Below are positions 23,780-31,568 of a stretch of 64,000 nucleotides of DNA, piece by piece (the stretch's first letter is position 1; the number at the start of each line of letters is the position of its first letter). A program made the position numbers and the translations under genes. The notes below the pieces were generated by a model. It ran no database searches and had not been told where the DNA came from. It worked only from the letters and a program-made list of their open reading frames with translations. The stretch comes from Cellulomonas marina (GTDB lineage: Bacteria > Actinomycetota > Actinomycetes > Actinomycetales > Cellulomonadaceae). The DNA is taken from NCBI RefSeq assembly GCF_900111925.1, contig NZ_FOKA01000007.1, positions 1-64,000 on the forward strand. The letters run 5' to 3'.

Positions 23780-25599
23780 CAGTCGCTCACCGTCCCCGGC
23801 GCCCGCAGCCGCTCGCACGCGGCGATGACCACCGCCGTCAGCACCGCCAGCAGCACCGACGCCGCCAGCGCCTGCCCGTAGCTCTCCGCCCCCGGCCGGC
23901 CGATGAGCCGGTAGACCATGACGGGCAGCGTCGGCGCGTCGGCCCGGGCGACGAACGACGTCGCCCCGAACTCCCCGAGGGAGGCCGCGAGCGCGAACCC
24001 GACCGCCAGCCCGCCGGCCCGCGCGGCCAGCGCGCCGTCCACGGTCCGCAGCACGCGCCCCGGCCCGGCCCCGAGCGTCGCCGCGACCTGCGGCAGCCGC
24101 GGGTCCACCGACCGCAGGACGGGCAGCACCGTCCGCACGACGAGCGGCACCGCCACGACGGCCTGCGCGACCGGCACGAGCAGCGGGCTCGTCCGCAGGT
24201 CGAGGTCCAGCCCGAACGGCCGGTGGAGCGCCAGCAGGAACCCCAGCCCGACGGTCACCGCCGACACCCCCAGCGGCAGCATGACCACCGCGTCGAGCAC
24301 GGACACCGCCCGCCGCCCCACCGCCGCGCGCGGCCGCCGCGACAGCACGAGCGCGACGAGCACCCCCACCACCAGCGCCAGCACGGTCGCGTCGAGCGCC
24401 GCCCGCACGGAGGTCACGGTCGCGTCGAGCACGCTCACCGGCATCCCGTCGGCGCGTCGTGCCAGCGCCCGGTAGTGGGCGAGCCCCCAGCCCTCGCCCA
24501 CCCGCAGGGACCGCACGACGAGGTTGACCAGCGGGACGGCCAGCGCCACGACGGTCAGCGCCGTCACGACGACCGCCGCGACATCGCCCCCGCGTCCCTC
24601 GCCGCGCGGCGTCCCCGGCACCCGCCGCAGCCGCAGCACCCGCTCCGACGCCCGCCGCGTCCCCAGCGGCAGCGCCCGCTCGCGCCGCGCCCGCAGCCGC
24701 CCGGCGACGAGCAGCACCGACGCCACGAGCACGAGCTGCACCACCGACAGGACCGCCGCGGCCCGCAGGTCCAGCAGCTGCACGGTCTGGATCCAGATCT
24801 CGGTCTCCACCGTCCCGTGCCGCAGCCCCCCGAGCACCAGCACGGTCCCGAAGGACGTGGCGCAGAACAGGAACACGAGCGACGCCGCGGACGCGATCGC
24901 GGGCGCCAGCGCCGGCAGCGTCACCGTCCGCAGCACCCGCCCGGGCGAGGCGCCCAGCGAGCGCGCCGCCTGCGCGGGCCGCTCGTCGAGCTGCGCCCAC
25001 GTCCCGCCCACGGTCCGCACGACCACCGCGTAGTTGAAGAACACGAGCGCCGCGACGATCCCCGCCAGCGACCCGTCCCACCCGAGGAACCCCAGCGGCC
25101 CGCCCTCGACGAGCAGCGACCGGAACGCCACGCCGACCACGACCGTGGGCAGCACGAACGGCACGGTCACCAGCGCCCGGACCAGGTCCCGCCCGGGGAA
25201 CCGGCACCGGTGCAGCACGTACGCCCCCGGCACGCCGAGCCCCACCGCGACCACGGTGGCCACCGACGCCTGCAGCAGCGTCTGCCTGATGACGCGCCAG
25301 GTGCGGGGCCGGGCGAAGACGTCGCCGAACCCGGACAGGTCCAGCGCGCCGTCGGCGACGAACCCGCGGGTCACCGTCGCGACCACGGGCCACGCGAAGA
25401 ACATCCCGAGCACGACGAGCGGCACGAGCACCGCCACGGTCCAGCCGAGCACCTGCGCGAGGGACGGCCGCGGCCCGCGCCCCTGCGCCGGGCCCCTGCG
25501 CGCGGCCCGCGCCCGCGCGGCAGGGACCCCGGCCGGCGGGCTCGCCGAGGGGACGCCGACCGGCAGCGGCGGGGCGGCGGTCTCCTCGCGCAGGGTCAC
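23776..25599 (-). CDS. thiP: Thiamine ABC transporter permease (fused two-domain)
   Basis: 607 aa from ATG 25599. About 12 membrane segments form two binding-protein-dependent permease domains. The EAA-type loops are visible as ARSLGASPGRVLRTVTLPAL in the first half and AATLGAGPGRVLRTVDGAL in the second. The N-terminal 40 residues are a Pro/Ala/Arg-rich cytosolic tail. ThiP proteins of this double-domain type work with one substrate-binding lipoprotein and a homodimeric ThiQ. The gene starts 12 bp after the thiB stop. Confidence 0.92.
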   Translation of the reverse strand: MTLREETAAPPLPVGVPSASPPAGVPAARARAARRGPAQGRGPRPSLAQVLGWTVAVLVPLVVLGMFFAWPVVATVTRGFVADGALDLSGFGDVFARPRTWRVIRQTLLQASVATVVAVGLGVPGAYVLHRCRFPGRDLVRALVTVPFVLPTVVVGVAFRSLLVEGGPLGFLGWDGSLAGIVAALVFFNYAVVVRTVGGTWAQLDERPAQAARSLGASPGRVLRTVTLPALAPAIASAASLVFLFCATSFGTVLVLGGLRHGTVETEIWIQTVQLLDLRAAAVLSVVQLVLVASVLLVAGRLRARRERALPLGTRRASERVLRLRRVPGTPRGEGRGGDVAAVVVTALTVVALAVPLVNLVVRSLRVGEGWGLAHYRALARRADGMPVSVLDATVTSVRAALDATVLALVVGVLVALVLSRRPRAAVGRRAVSVLDAVVMLPLGVSAVTVGLGFLLALHRPFGLDLDLRTSPLLVPVAQAVVAVPLVVRTVLPVLRSVDPRLPQVAATLGAGPGRVLRTVDGALAARAGGLAVGFALAASLGEFGATSFVARADAPTLPVMVYRLIGRPGAESYGQALAASVLLAVLTAVVIAACERLRAPGTVSDW

Positions 25600-25611
25600 C
25601 GGACGCGCCGC

Positions 25612-26745
25612 TCAGCCGGTCACGACGTCGGTCCAGCGCTGCAGCCACTCCTCGCGGTGCGCCTCGACGTCCGCGGCGGGCACCTCGAACGGCTGCTCGG
25701 CCAGGGGCGCCCAGCGCGCCCACTCCTCCGGCAGCTCCACCGCGGTGCTCACCGGGTACACGTACATGGACGTCGGCACGTCGGCCTGCACCTCGTCGGA
25801 CAGGAGGAAGTCCAGCAGCTGCGCGGCGCCCTCCGGGTTCTCCGCGCCGGCCAGCACGCCGGCGTACTCGACCTGGCGGAAGCAGGTGTCGAGGAGGGCC
25901 GCGGTCGTCGGCTCGTCGCCGCCCTCGGGCACCGTGAAGGGGATGGACGAGGCGTACGAGAGCACGATCGGCCGCTCGCCCCCGCCGCCGCCCCCGCTGA
26001 AGTCGGTGTAGTACGCGTCGGACCAGCCGTCGACGACCCGCAGGCCGTTGTCGGTCAGGGCCTGCCAGTAGTCCGCCCAGCCGTCCTCGCCGAACGCCGC
26101 GACCGTCGTCAGCAGGAACGCCAGCCCGGGCGACGAGGAGACCGCGCTCGGGACCACGGTGAGGTCCCGGTACTCGGGCTTCGTGAGGTCCTCGAGGGTC
26201 GTCGGCTCGGCGAGGCCCTTCTCCGTGAACCAGGCGCGGTCGACGTTGAGGCACACGTCGCTGTAGTCGACCGCCGTCAGGGCGCCCTCGTCGTCGCCCT
26301 CCACCGCGTACTCCTGCGCGTCGGCGAGCGCCGCCGCGGACAGCTCCGCGGGCTCGACGACCCCCTCGCCCATCGCGCGGGAGGCGAAGGTGTTGTCGAT
26401 GCCGAAGACGAGGTCGCCCAGCGGCGCGTCCTTGGTCAGCACCAGCTGGTTCGTCAGGGCACCGGCGTCGCCCTGCTGCAGGACCTCGACCTCCAGCCCG
26501 GTCTGCGCGGTGAAGTCCTCGAGCAGCCCCTCGGACAGGGCGAAGGACTCGTGGGTGACGAGGGTGACGGTGCCGGTTGCCGCGCCAGACGCATCGGCGG
26601 TGGCAGCGTCCTCGTCGGACGACGAGCCCGCGCCCACGGCCGAGCACGCGGCCAGGGCGGAGACGGACAGGGCGGCCGCCGACAGGCCGGCGACGACGCG
26701 TCGGCTGCCGCGCCTGCTGGTCCGTGCGGTCAGGGTGGTGCTCAC
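25612..26745 (-). CDS. thiB: Thiamine-binding lipoprotein (ABC substrate-binding)
   Basis: 377 aa from GTG 26745, preceded by GAGGAGGAGC. A twin-Arg-like positively charged head is followed by a hydrophobic stretch and the lipobox ALAAC (Cys near residue 34), so it is a membrane-anchored lipoprotein. The mature part opens with GTVTLVTHESFALSEGLLED and includes DLVFGIDNTFASRAM, YSDVCLNVDRAWF and ERPIVLSYASSIPF, all typical of the TbpA/ThiB family. It is first in a riboswitch-controlled thiBPQ operon. Confidence 0.93.
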   Translation of the reverse strand: MSTTLTARTSRRGSRRVVAGLSAAALSVSALAACSAVGAGSSSDEDAATADASGAATGTVTLVTHESFALSEGLLEDFTAQTGLEVEVLQQGDAGALTNQLVLTKDAPLGDLVFGIDNTFASRAMGEGVVEPAELSAAALADAQEYAVEGDDEGALTAVDYSDVCLNVDRAWFTEKGLAEPTTLEDLTKPEYRDLTVVPSAVSSSPGLAFLLTTVAAFGEDGWADYWQALTDNGLRVVDGWSDAYYTDFSGGGGGGERPIVLSYASSIPFTVPEGGDEPTTAALLDTCFRQVEYAGVLAGAENPEGAAQLLDFLLSDEVQADVPTSMYVYPVSTAVELPEEWARWAPLAEQPFEVPAADVEAHREEWLQRWTDVVTG

Positions 26746-26855
26746 GTGGTGCTCCTCCTCGAGGGTGCAGGAGGGGGTCGCCGCGGCGCGCCGGCCGCGC
26801 ACGTCCCGTGGACCACGGGCCGGACGACGCCGACGACCACGAGGACTGAGAAGCC

Positions 26856-26966
26856 CGACTCCCTACGCCGGTGCGAACCGGATCAGGTGCGAGGGTCTGC
26901 GGAGATCCGCACTCTCAGCGTCCCGCACACCGGCCGGAGGGCCGGGGGGCGGACGCTCCCCTGTCG
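26856..26966 (-). promoter_or_regulatory. TPP riboswitch (thi box) for thiBPQ
   Basis: Reading the minus strand, GGGACGCTGAGAGT and, about 20 nt later, ACCTGATCCGGTTCGC and ACCGGCGTAGGGAG match the two conserved halves of the TPP aptamer. CGAC (26963-26966) and GTCG (26856-26859) close the P1 helix, and AGCGTCC pairs with GGGACGCT in P2. The remaining leader to GTG 26745 is about 110 nt, enough for an expression platform. TPP binding is expected to switch the transporter off. The rest of the 351-bp gap to 27096 shows no gene. Confidence 0.93.
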
Positions 26967-27096
26967 TTCGGGGCGAGCATAGACCGCGCCCGCCCGGCCC
27001 GCGCACGCCGTCCTCGCACGGGCGGGCGGGCGCGCGCCCCGCTAGGTTGACCGGCGAGATCTCTCGACGAGCACCCGACGAGCACGAGGAGACGTG

Positions 27097-27387
27097 ATGG
27101 CGGACGACGAGTCCGAGTCGACGACCGCGAAGGTCATCGGGATGGTGACGGCCCTCGGCACCGCCTGGGTCGCGCGCAAGGTGCTGGCGGCCGTCTGGAC
27201 GAAGGCGACCGGCCACGCGCCGCCCGACCCGGCCACGAAGGACCCGGACATCAAGCTGTCGGAGGCGCTGCTCGCCGCCGCCGTCACAGGTGCGGTCGCC
27301 TACCTCTCGCGTGCCGTCGCGACGCGCGGGACCGCCCGCATCTCGGGCCGCGTGCGCGCCGCCCGCCCGCCACTGCCCAAGCGCTGA
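27097..27387 (+). CDS. DUF4235 family small membrane protein
   Basis: 96 aa from ATG 27097, 5 nt after GAGGAG; a GTG one codon earlier is less well placed. STTAKVIGMVTALGTAWVAR and KLSEALLAAAVTGAVAYLSR form two amphipathic or membrane helices around a KATGHAPPDPATKD loop, the exact plan of DUF4235 proteins of actinobacteria. Function unknown. It ends before a strong terminator hairpin shared with the convergent gene. Confidence 0.88.
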   Translation: MADDESESTTAKVIGMVTALGTAWVARKVLAAVWTKATGHAPPDPATKDPDIKLSEALLAAAVTGAVAYLSRAVATRGTARISGRVRAARPPLPKR

Positions 27388-27397
27388 GGACCGGCCC

Positions 27398-27430
27398 GAC
27401 GGCCCGCACCCTCCCCGGGTGCGGGCCGTC
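27398..27430. terminator. Strong bidirectional hairpin terminator
   Basis: GACGGCCCGCACCC and GGGTGCGGGCCGTC form a perfect 14-bp stem with a TCCCC loop, 11 bp after the DUF4235 stop and 30 bp before the stop of the convergent membrane gene. No T-run follows on either side. Confidence 0.75.
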
Positions 27431-27459
27431 GCCGTGCCCGCTCGGGCGCCGCCACCCGG

Positions 27460-27816
27460 TCAGCGATCCGGTCGGCCGTCCGCCCAGAGCTCCGGTCGCG
27501 CCCGCAGGCGCAGGGACGAGCGCAGGAAGAGCACGCCGAGGACGCCGTTCGTGGTGGCGGTCAGCAGCCGCACCGCGGCATTGGTCCCGTCGGGTCCTGG
27601 CGCCGTGACGGCGAGCTGGACGGCCTGGGCGAGCAGCAGCGCCCCCCACACGAGGCCGGACAGCGGTCGGCCCCTCAGGCGCCACCACGGTCGCGGGGGC
27701 GCGACCGCCTCCGCCGCCGGGTCCCGAAAGGTACGCACGGCCACCCCGACGACGAGGAGCTGCAGGGCGACGACGGCCGGGCCCGCCGCAGCCGGGCCGA
27801 ACGTCGTCAGCAGCAC
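27460..27816 (-). CDS. Small membrane protein, possibly 5'-extended by a frameshift
   Basis: 118 aa from the first in-frame start (GTG 27816). Three or four hydrophobic segments are visible (PAVVALQLLVVGVAVR, PLSGLVWGALLLAQAVQLAV, AAVRLLTATTNGVLGVLFL). Upstream, the same frame stays open and codes a convincing head (RITTPAGKFVYFLLAGLAAA) before an in-frame TAG at 27901-27903. Adding one C to the run at 27894-27896 would join it to GTG 27899. The true protein may therefore be about 146 aa. No family name recognised. Confidence 0.65.
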   Translation of the reverse strand: MLLTTFGPAAAGPAVVALQLLVVGVAVRTFRDPAAEAVAPPRPWWRLRGRPLSGLVWGALLLAQAVQLAVTAPGPDGTNAAVRLLTATTNGVLGVLFLRSSLRLRARPELWADGRPDR

Positions 27817-27984
27817 CGCCAGGAGCAGCGCCGCCGCGAGGCCGGCCAGCAGGAAGTAGACGAACTTCCCGGCGGGCGTGGTGATGCGTACGCGGGCACG
27901 CTAGCGGGCCGCCCCGCGTGCGACCCCGGACCTCGTGCCCGTGACGGCGTGGGGCGGCCCGGAGCAGTCGCGCACGAGGCTCGG

Positions 27985-28449
27985 CTACCCGCGCCGGGCA
28001 GCCGGGCGCGGGTCGTCGTGGGGGTCGTCGTCCTGGCGGTCGCGGGTGCGGCGGGCGTCACCGCGCTCGTCCTGGTCGTCGAGGGCCTGCGCCTCGCGCT
28101 CGGCCTCGTCGAGGTCGGCCGTGAGCTCGTCGACGACGAGGGTGTCGTGGCGGACCTTGCCCGTGCGGTAGCCGGCGCGGCCCAGCAGGTGCGCGGCCAC
28201 GGGGGCCGTGAGCATCTGGAAGACCGCGACCAGGACGAGGGCCCAGACGACGAGACCCGTCCGCAGCCGCAGGGCCAGGCCGAGCAGCACGAGGACCATG
28301 CCGAGCGTCTGCGGCTTGGTCGCGGCGTGCATGCGGGACAGCAGGTCGGGGAAGCGCACGGCGCCGACGCCCGCGACGAGCGCGAGCAGCGCGCCCGCGA
28401 GCAGCAGCACCGCCGAGGCGACGTCCGCCGTCGTCTCCCAGGCGCTCAC
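27985..28449 (-). CDS. mnhG: Mrp antiporter subunit G
   Basis: 154 aa from GTG 28449, overlapping mnhF by 4 bp. Three membrane helices hold the family core: GALLALVAGVGAVRFPDLLSR, MHAATKPQTLGMVLVLLG and LVLVAVFQMLTAPVAAHLLGR. After residue 104 a highly charged tail rich in Asp, Glu and Arg extends for about 50 residues, longer than usual MnhG. It is the last gene of the operon. MnhG is a small structural subunit of the Na+/H+ antiporter. Confidence 0.93.
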   Translation of the reverse strand: MSAWETTADVASAVLLLAGALLALVAGVGAVRFPDLLSRMHAATKPQTLGMVLVLLGLALRLRTGLVVWALVLVAVFQMLTAPVAAHLLGRAGYRTGKVRHDTLVVDELTADLDEAEREAQALDDQDERGDARRTRDRQDDDPHDDPRPAARRG

Positions 28450-28940
28450 CGGACCTCCCCCTCGGCGCCGCCGCCGTGCTCCTCCGGTGCGGCGTGCGCG
28501 CCGTGCTCGTCGGCGTGCTCGTCGGCGTGGCGGGTCTCGTCCGACGGGCCCTCGTCGGACGCGTCGCGGTCCTCGCGGCTCCTCGCGCCCGAGCGCTCGC
28601 GCTCGAGGGCCAGCGCCTCCTGGTGCTCCCGCTCCAGCGCCTCCGCGGCGATCTCCTCCTTCGTGCGCACACGCCCCTCGCCCTCGGGCTCGAGGTACGC
28701 GAAGCGCGCGATCGTCACCGAGCCGACGAACCCGACGAGGGACAGCGCGACGAGCACCGGCACGACGTCCGTCCGTCGCTCGACGGCGGCGAACACCGCG
28801 ATCCCCGCGACCAGCACGGTGACGAGGATGTCGAGCGCGACGGTCCGGTCGAGCATCGAGGGACCGCGCTCGGCGCGGGTCAGCGCGAGCGCGGCGGCGA
28901 CGACGAGCACCACCGCGCACACCACGGCGACCGCCGTCAT
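28446..28940 (-). CDS. mnhF: Mrp antiporter subunit F with His/Glu-rich tail
   Basis: 164 aa from ATG 28940, overlapping mnhE by 4 bp. Residues 1-85 hold the three MnhF helices, including RAERGPSMLDRTVALDIL. The following 80 residues form a charged tail with a KEEIAAEALEREHQEALALE coiled-coil-like helix and a His-rich end (HADEHADEHGAHAAPEEHGG). Ordinary MnhF proteins stop near residue 90, so the tail is an add-on, presumably cytosolic. Confidence 0.92.
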   Translation of the reverse strand: MTAVAVVCAVVLVVAAALALTRAERGPSMLDRTVALDILVTVLVAGIAVFAAVERRTDVVPVLVALSLVGFVGSVTIARFAYLEPEGEGRVRTKEEIAAEALEREHQEALALERERSGARSREDRDASDEGPSDETRHADEHADEHGAHAAPEEHGGGAEGEVR

Positions 28941-29500
28941 GCGCGCACCTCCGCCCGGCCCGGCAGCAGGCCCGCCGCCCGCAGCTCCTCGTCGGAGGCG
29001 AAGGCGCGCAGCACGCGCTCCTCCTGGTCCAGCGCCTGCTGCCGCGCGCCCTCGACCCCGCCCGTGAGCCCGACGTCGAGGACGTGGATGTACAGCCGCC
29101 CCGTCAGCCGGTGCGCCTCCACGACGACCGACCCCGGCACGAGCGACAGCAGCTCGGCGGTCACCGTCATGTAGAGGTCGGAGTGCGAGCGCAGCTCCAC
29201 CCGCACGACGGCGCTCCGCGGGCGCCGACCGGGCCGCAGCGCGACCCACGACACCTCGGCGCTGGCCCGGACCAGGTCGACGACGAACACCGCGACGAGG
29301 CGCACCAGCGCCAGCGGCCGCACCCGCCCGTGGAAGACCACCGGGGCCATCCGCAGCCCGCCGGTCACGAGGAGCCCGAGCAGCGCGCCGACCAGCACGT
29401 TCGCCACCGACAGGTCGCCCCAGAGCAGGACCCAGACGACCGTCAGCCACACGACGGTCAGCCACTGCGGCCGCCAGCGGCGGCGTGGGTGCAGGCTCAT
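28937..29500 (-). CDS. mnhE: Mrp antiporter subunit E
   Basis: 187 aa from ATG 29500, overlapping mnhD by 4 bp. Two N-terminal membrane helices (LTVVWLTVVWVLLWGDLSVA, LVGALLGLLVTGGLRM) are followed by a third near DLVRASAEVSWVALRP and a cytosolic domain with LYMTVTAELLSLVPGSVVVE, which is the MnhE signature. The complex exports Na+ (or K+) in exchange for H+ and supports pH and salt tolerance. Confidence 0.93.
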   Translation of the reverse strand: MSLHPRRRWRPQWLTVVWLTVVWVLLWGDLSVANVLVGALLGLLVTGGLRMAPVVFHGRVRPLALVRLVAVFVVDLVRASAEVSWVALRPGRRPRSAVVRVELRSHSDLYMTVTAELLSLVPGSVVVEAHRLTGRLYIHVLDVGLTGGVEGARQQALDQEERVLRAFASDEELRAAGLLPGRAEVRA

Positions 29501-31074
29501 CCGCCACCCCCGCCCGTGGCGACCTCGTCCGACTCCCCGGTGCCGCGCAGCCCGTCGGGCAGGACGGCCTCGATGTACGGCGTGCGCTCGACGAGGGCCG
29601 TCGCCGCGCGCTCGGTGTACGCGTACAGCGGCCCGGCCGCGACCGTGAGCCCCAGGCCGACGACGACGAGCGCCGCGGCCGGCAGCACCATGCCCAGCGG
29701 CAGGTGGACCGGCCGGATCTCCTCCGGCGCCACCTGCCAGAACGCCTTGTTCCACGCCTTCACCAGCGCGTAGAGCGTGAGCAGCGACGTCACGACGGAC
29801 CCGACGACGAGGACCATGGGCAGCCACGCGTCCTCCCGGACCCCGGCCTGCAGCAGCCCGAGCTTGCCCAGGAAGCCGGACAGCGGCGGGATGCCCGCGA
29901 GGTTCATCGCGGGCACGAAGAACAGGATCGCCAGCACGGGCGCGATGCGCGCCAGGCCGCCCAGCCGGTTCAGGGACGTCGTCCCACCGACGCGCTCGAC
30001 GAGCCCCACGACGAGGAACAGCGCCGTCTGCACGGTGATGTGGTGCACGACGTAGTAGACCGCCGCGGTCCACCCCGCCGCCGACGACAGCGCGATGCCG
30101 AACACCATGTACCCGATGTGGCTGACGAGGGTGAACGACAGCAGCCGCTTCACGTCGTCCTGCGCGACGGCACCGAGGATCGCGATGACCATCGTCGCCA
30201 GCGCCGCCCACAGCAGGACGTCGTCGATGCGGCCCTCGGGGAACAGCAGCGACTGCGTGCGGATGATGGCGTAGACGCCGACCTTGGTCAGCAGGCCCGC
30301 GAACACGGCCGTCACGGGCGCGGGCGCCGTCGGGTAGGAGTCCGGCAGCCACGCCGACAGCGGGAAGATCGCCGCCTTGATGGCGAAGGCCGTCACGAGC
30401 ATGACCTGCAGCACCAGCCGCACGCCGTCGTCGATCTCCGGCAGCCGCAGCGCGAGCTGGGCGAAGTTGAGGGTGCCCGTCGCGGCGTAGACGCCCGCGA
30501 TGGCGACGAGGAACAGGACGGACGACAGCAGCGCCACGACCACGTAGATCGTCCCCGCGCGGATCCGCTCGGCCGAGCCGGACAGCGTGATGAGCACGTA
30601 GGACGCGACGAGCAGCACCTCGAACCCGACGTACAGGTTGAACAGGTCCCCGGACAGGAACGCGTTGTTCACGCCGGCCGCGAGCACGAGGAACGTCGGG
30701 TGGTAGATGGAGACGGGGGCCGACTCCTCCCCCTCGGTCTGGCCCTGGGCCAGCGAGTAGAGGAGGACGCAGAGGGTCACGGCGGCCGAGACGGTCAGCA
30801 TGAGCGCTGCGAGGCGGTCCGCGACGAGCGAGATGCCGACGGGGGCGGCCCACCCGCCGACGTCCACCACCAGCGGGCCCCCGTCGGCGAGCACCGCGAG
30901 CGCGACGGCCACGACGAGGACGAGCGTGAGCACCACGACGCTGGTGAGCCGCTGCAGCCGCGGCCGCCGGTACAGCGCGAGCGCCAGGCCGGCGCCGGCC
31001 AGCGGCAGCACCACGGGGATGGGCACGAGCCAGGTGGCGTCGGTGGAGAGGGCCCAGCCGTCGAGCGGTCCCAT
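29497..31074 (-). CDS. mnhD: Mrp antiporter subunit D
   Basis: 525 aa from ATG 31074, sharing a TGATG junction with mnhC. It is a 14-helix protein homologous to complex I NuoM/N. Landmarks are GVNNAFLSGDLFNLYVGFEV (conserved Glu in TM5), AFAIKAAIFPLSAWLPDSYP (key Lys in TM7) and DDVKRLLSFTLVSHIGYM. These charged residues line the proton path. It forms the antiporter core with MnhA. Confidence 0.95.
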   Translation of the reverse strand: MGPLDGWALSTDATWLVPIPVVLPLAGAGLALALYRRPRLQRLTSVVVLTLVLVVAVALAVLADGGPLVVDVGGWAAPVGISLVADRLAALMLTVSAAVTLCVLLYSLAQGQTEGEESAPVSIYHPTFLVLAAGVNNAFLSGDLFNLYVGFEVLLVASYVLITLSGSAERIRAGTIYVVVALLSSVLFLVAIAGVYAATGTLNFAQLALRLPEIDDGVRLVLQVMLVTAFAIKAAIFPLSAWLPDSYPTAPAPVTAVFAGLLTKVGVYAIIRTQSLLFPEGRIDDVLLWAALATMVIAILGAVAQDDVKRLLSFTLVSHIGYMVFGIALSSAAGWTAAVYYVVHHITVQTALFLVVGLVERVGGTTSLNRLGGLARIAPVLAILFFVPAMNLAGIPPLSGFLGKLGLLQAGVREDAWLPMVLVVGSVVTSLLTLYALVKAWNKAFWQVAPEEIRPVHLPLGMVLPAAALVVVGLGLTVAAGPLYAYTERAATALVERTPYIEAVLPDGLRGTGESDEVATGGGGG

Positions 31075-31568
31075 CAGCGCGCACCTCCCCTGGTTCCCTC
31101 GTCCGTGTCGTCGTGCAGCTCGGCGGCCTCCTCGTCGAGCGACGAGCGGCCGCGCCCCGTGTCGGCCTCGGTGTCCGCATCGGTGAAGGCGCGTTCGTCG
31201 CGGGCGGCGAGGCGCGCGATGCGCCGGTCCTCCACGTCGTCCTGCACCTCGTCGTGGCGGTGCAGCTGCCAGGACCGGTACGCCATGGCCAGCAGGAACG
31301 CCGTCAGGCCCAGCGTGATGACGATGGCGGTGAGGGTCAGGGCCTGCGGCAGCGGGTCGCTGCTGGGACCCGGTCCCTCGTCGCCGGTCAGGGGCGGACG
31401 TCCGGCCGCACCGCCCGCGACGAGCAGCAGGAGGTTCACGCCGTTGCTCAGGAGCACGGCCCCGACGAGGACGCGGGTCAGGCTGCGCTCGAGCAGCAGG
31501 TAGACCCCGGTGCCGACAAGCACCGCGATGACCAGCACGAGGACGAGGCTGGGGCGCATGTCGATCAC
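31074..31568 (-). CDS. mnhC: Mrp antiporter subunit C with charged tail
   Basis: 164 aa from GTG 31568, which overlaps the mnhA stop (GTGA); ATG 31559 is an alternative. Three helices homologous to NuoK are present: LVLVLVIAVLVGTGVYLLLE, RVLVGAVLLSNGVNLLLLVA and PQALTLTAIVITLGLTAFLL. A C-terminal extension of about 55 residues (HRHDEVQDDVEDRRIARLAA, then an Asp/Glu-rich end) is longer than in most MnhC proteins. Confidence 0.93.
   Translation of the reverse strand: MIDMRPSLVLVLVIAVLVGTGVYLLLERSLTRVLVGAVLLSNGVNLLLLVAGGAAGRPPLTGDEGPGPSSDPLPQALTLTAIVITLGLTAFLLAMAYRSWQLHRHDEVQDDVEDRRIARLAARDERAFTDADTEADTGRGRSSLDEEAAELHDDTDEGTRGGAR

Noticed and set aside
22739..26647. 1302-codon minus-strand frame read as one giant protein
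   Set aside because: Only its last 346 codons are ThiQ; the rest is out of frame with the clear ThiP and ThiB genes.
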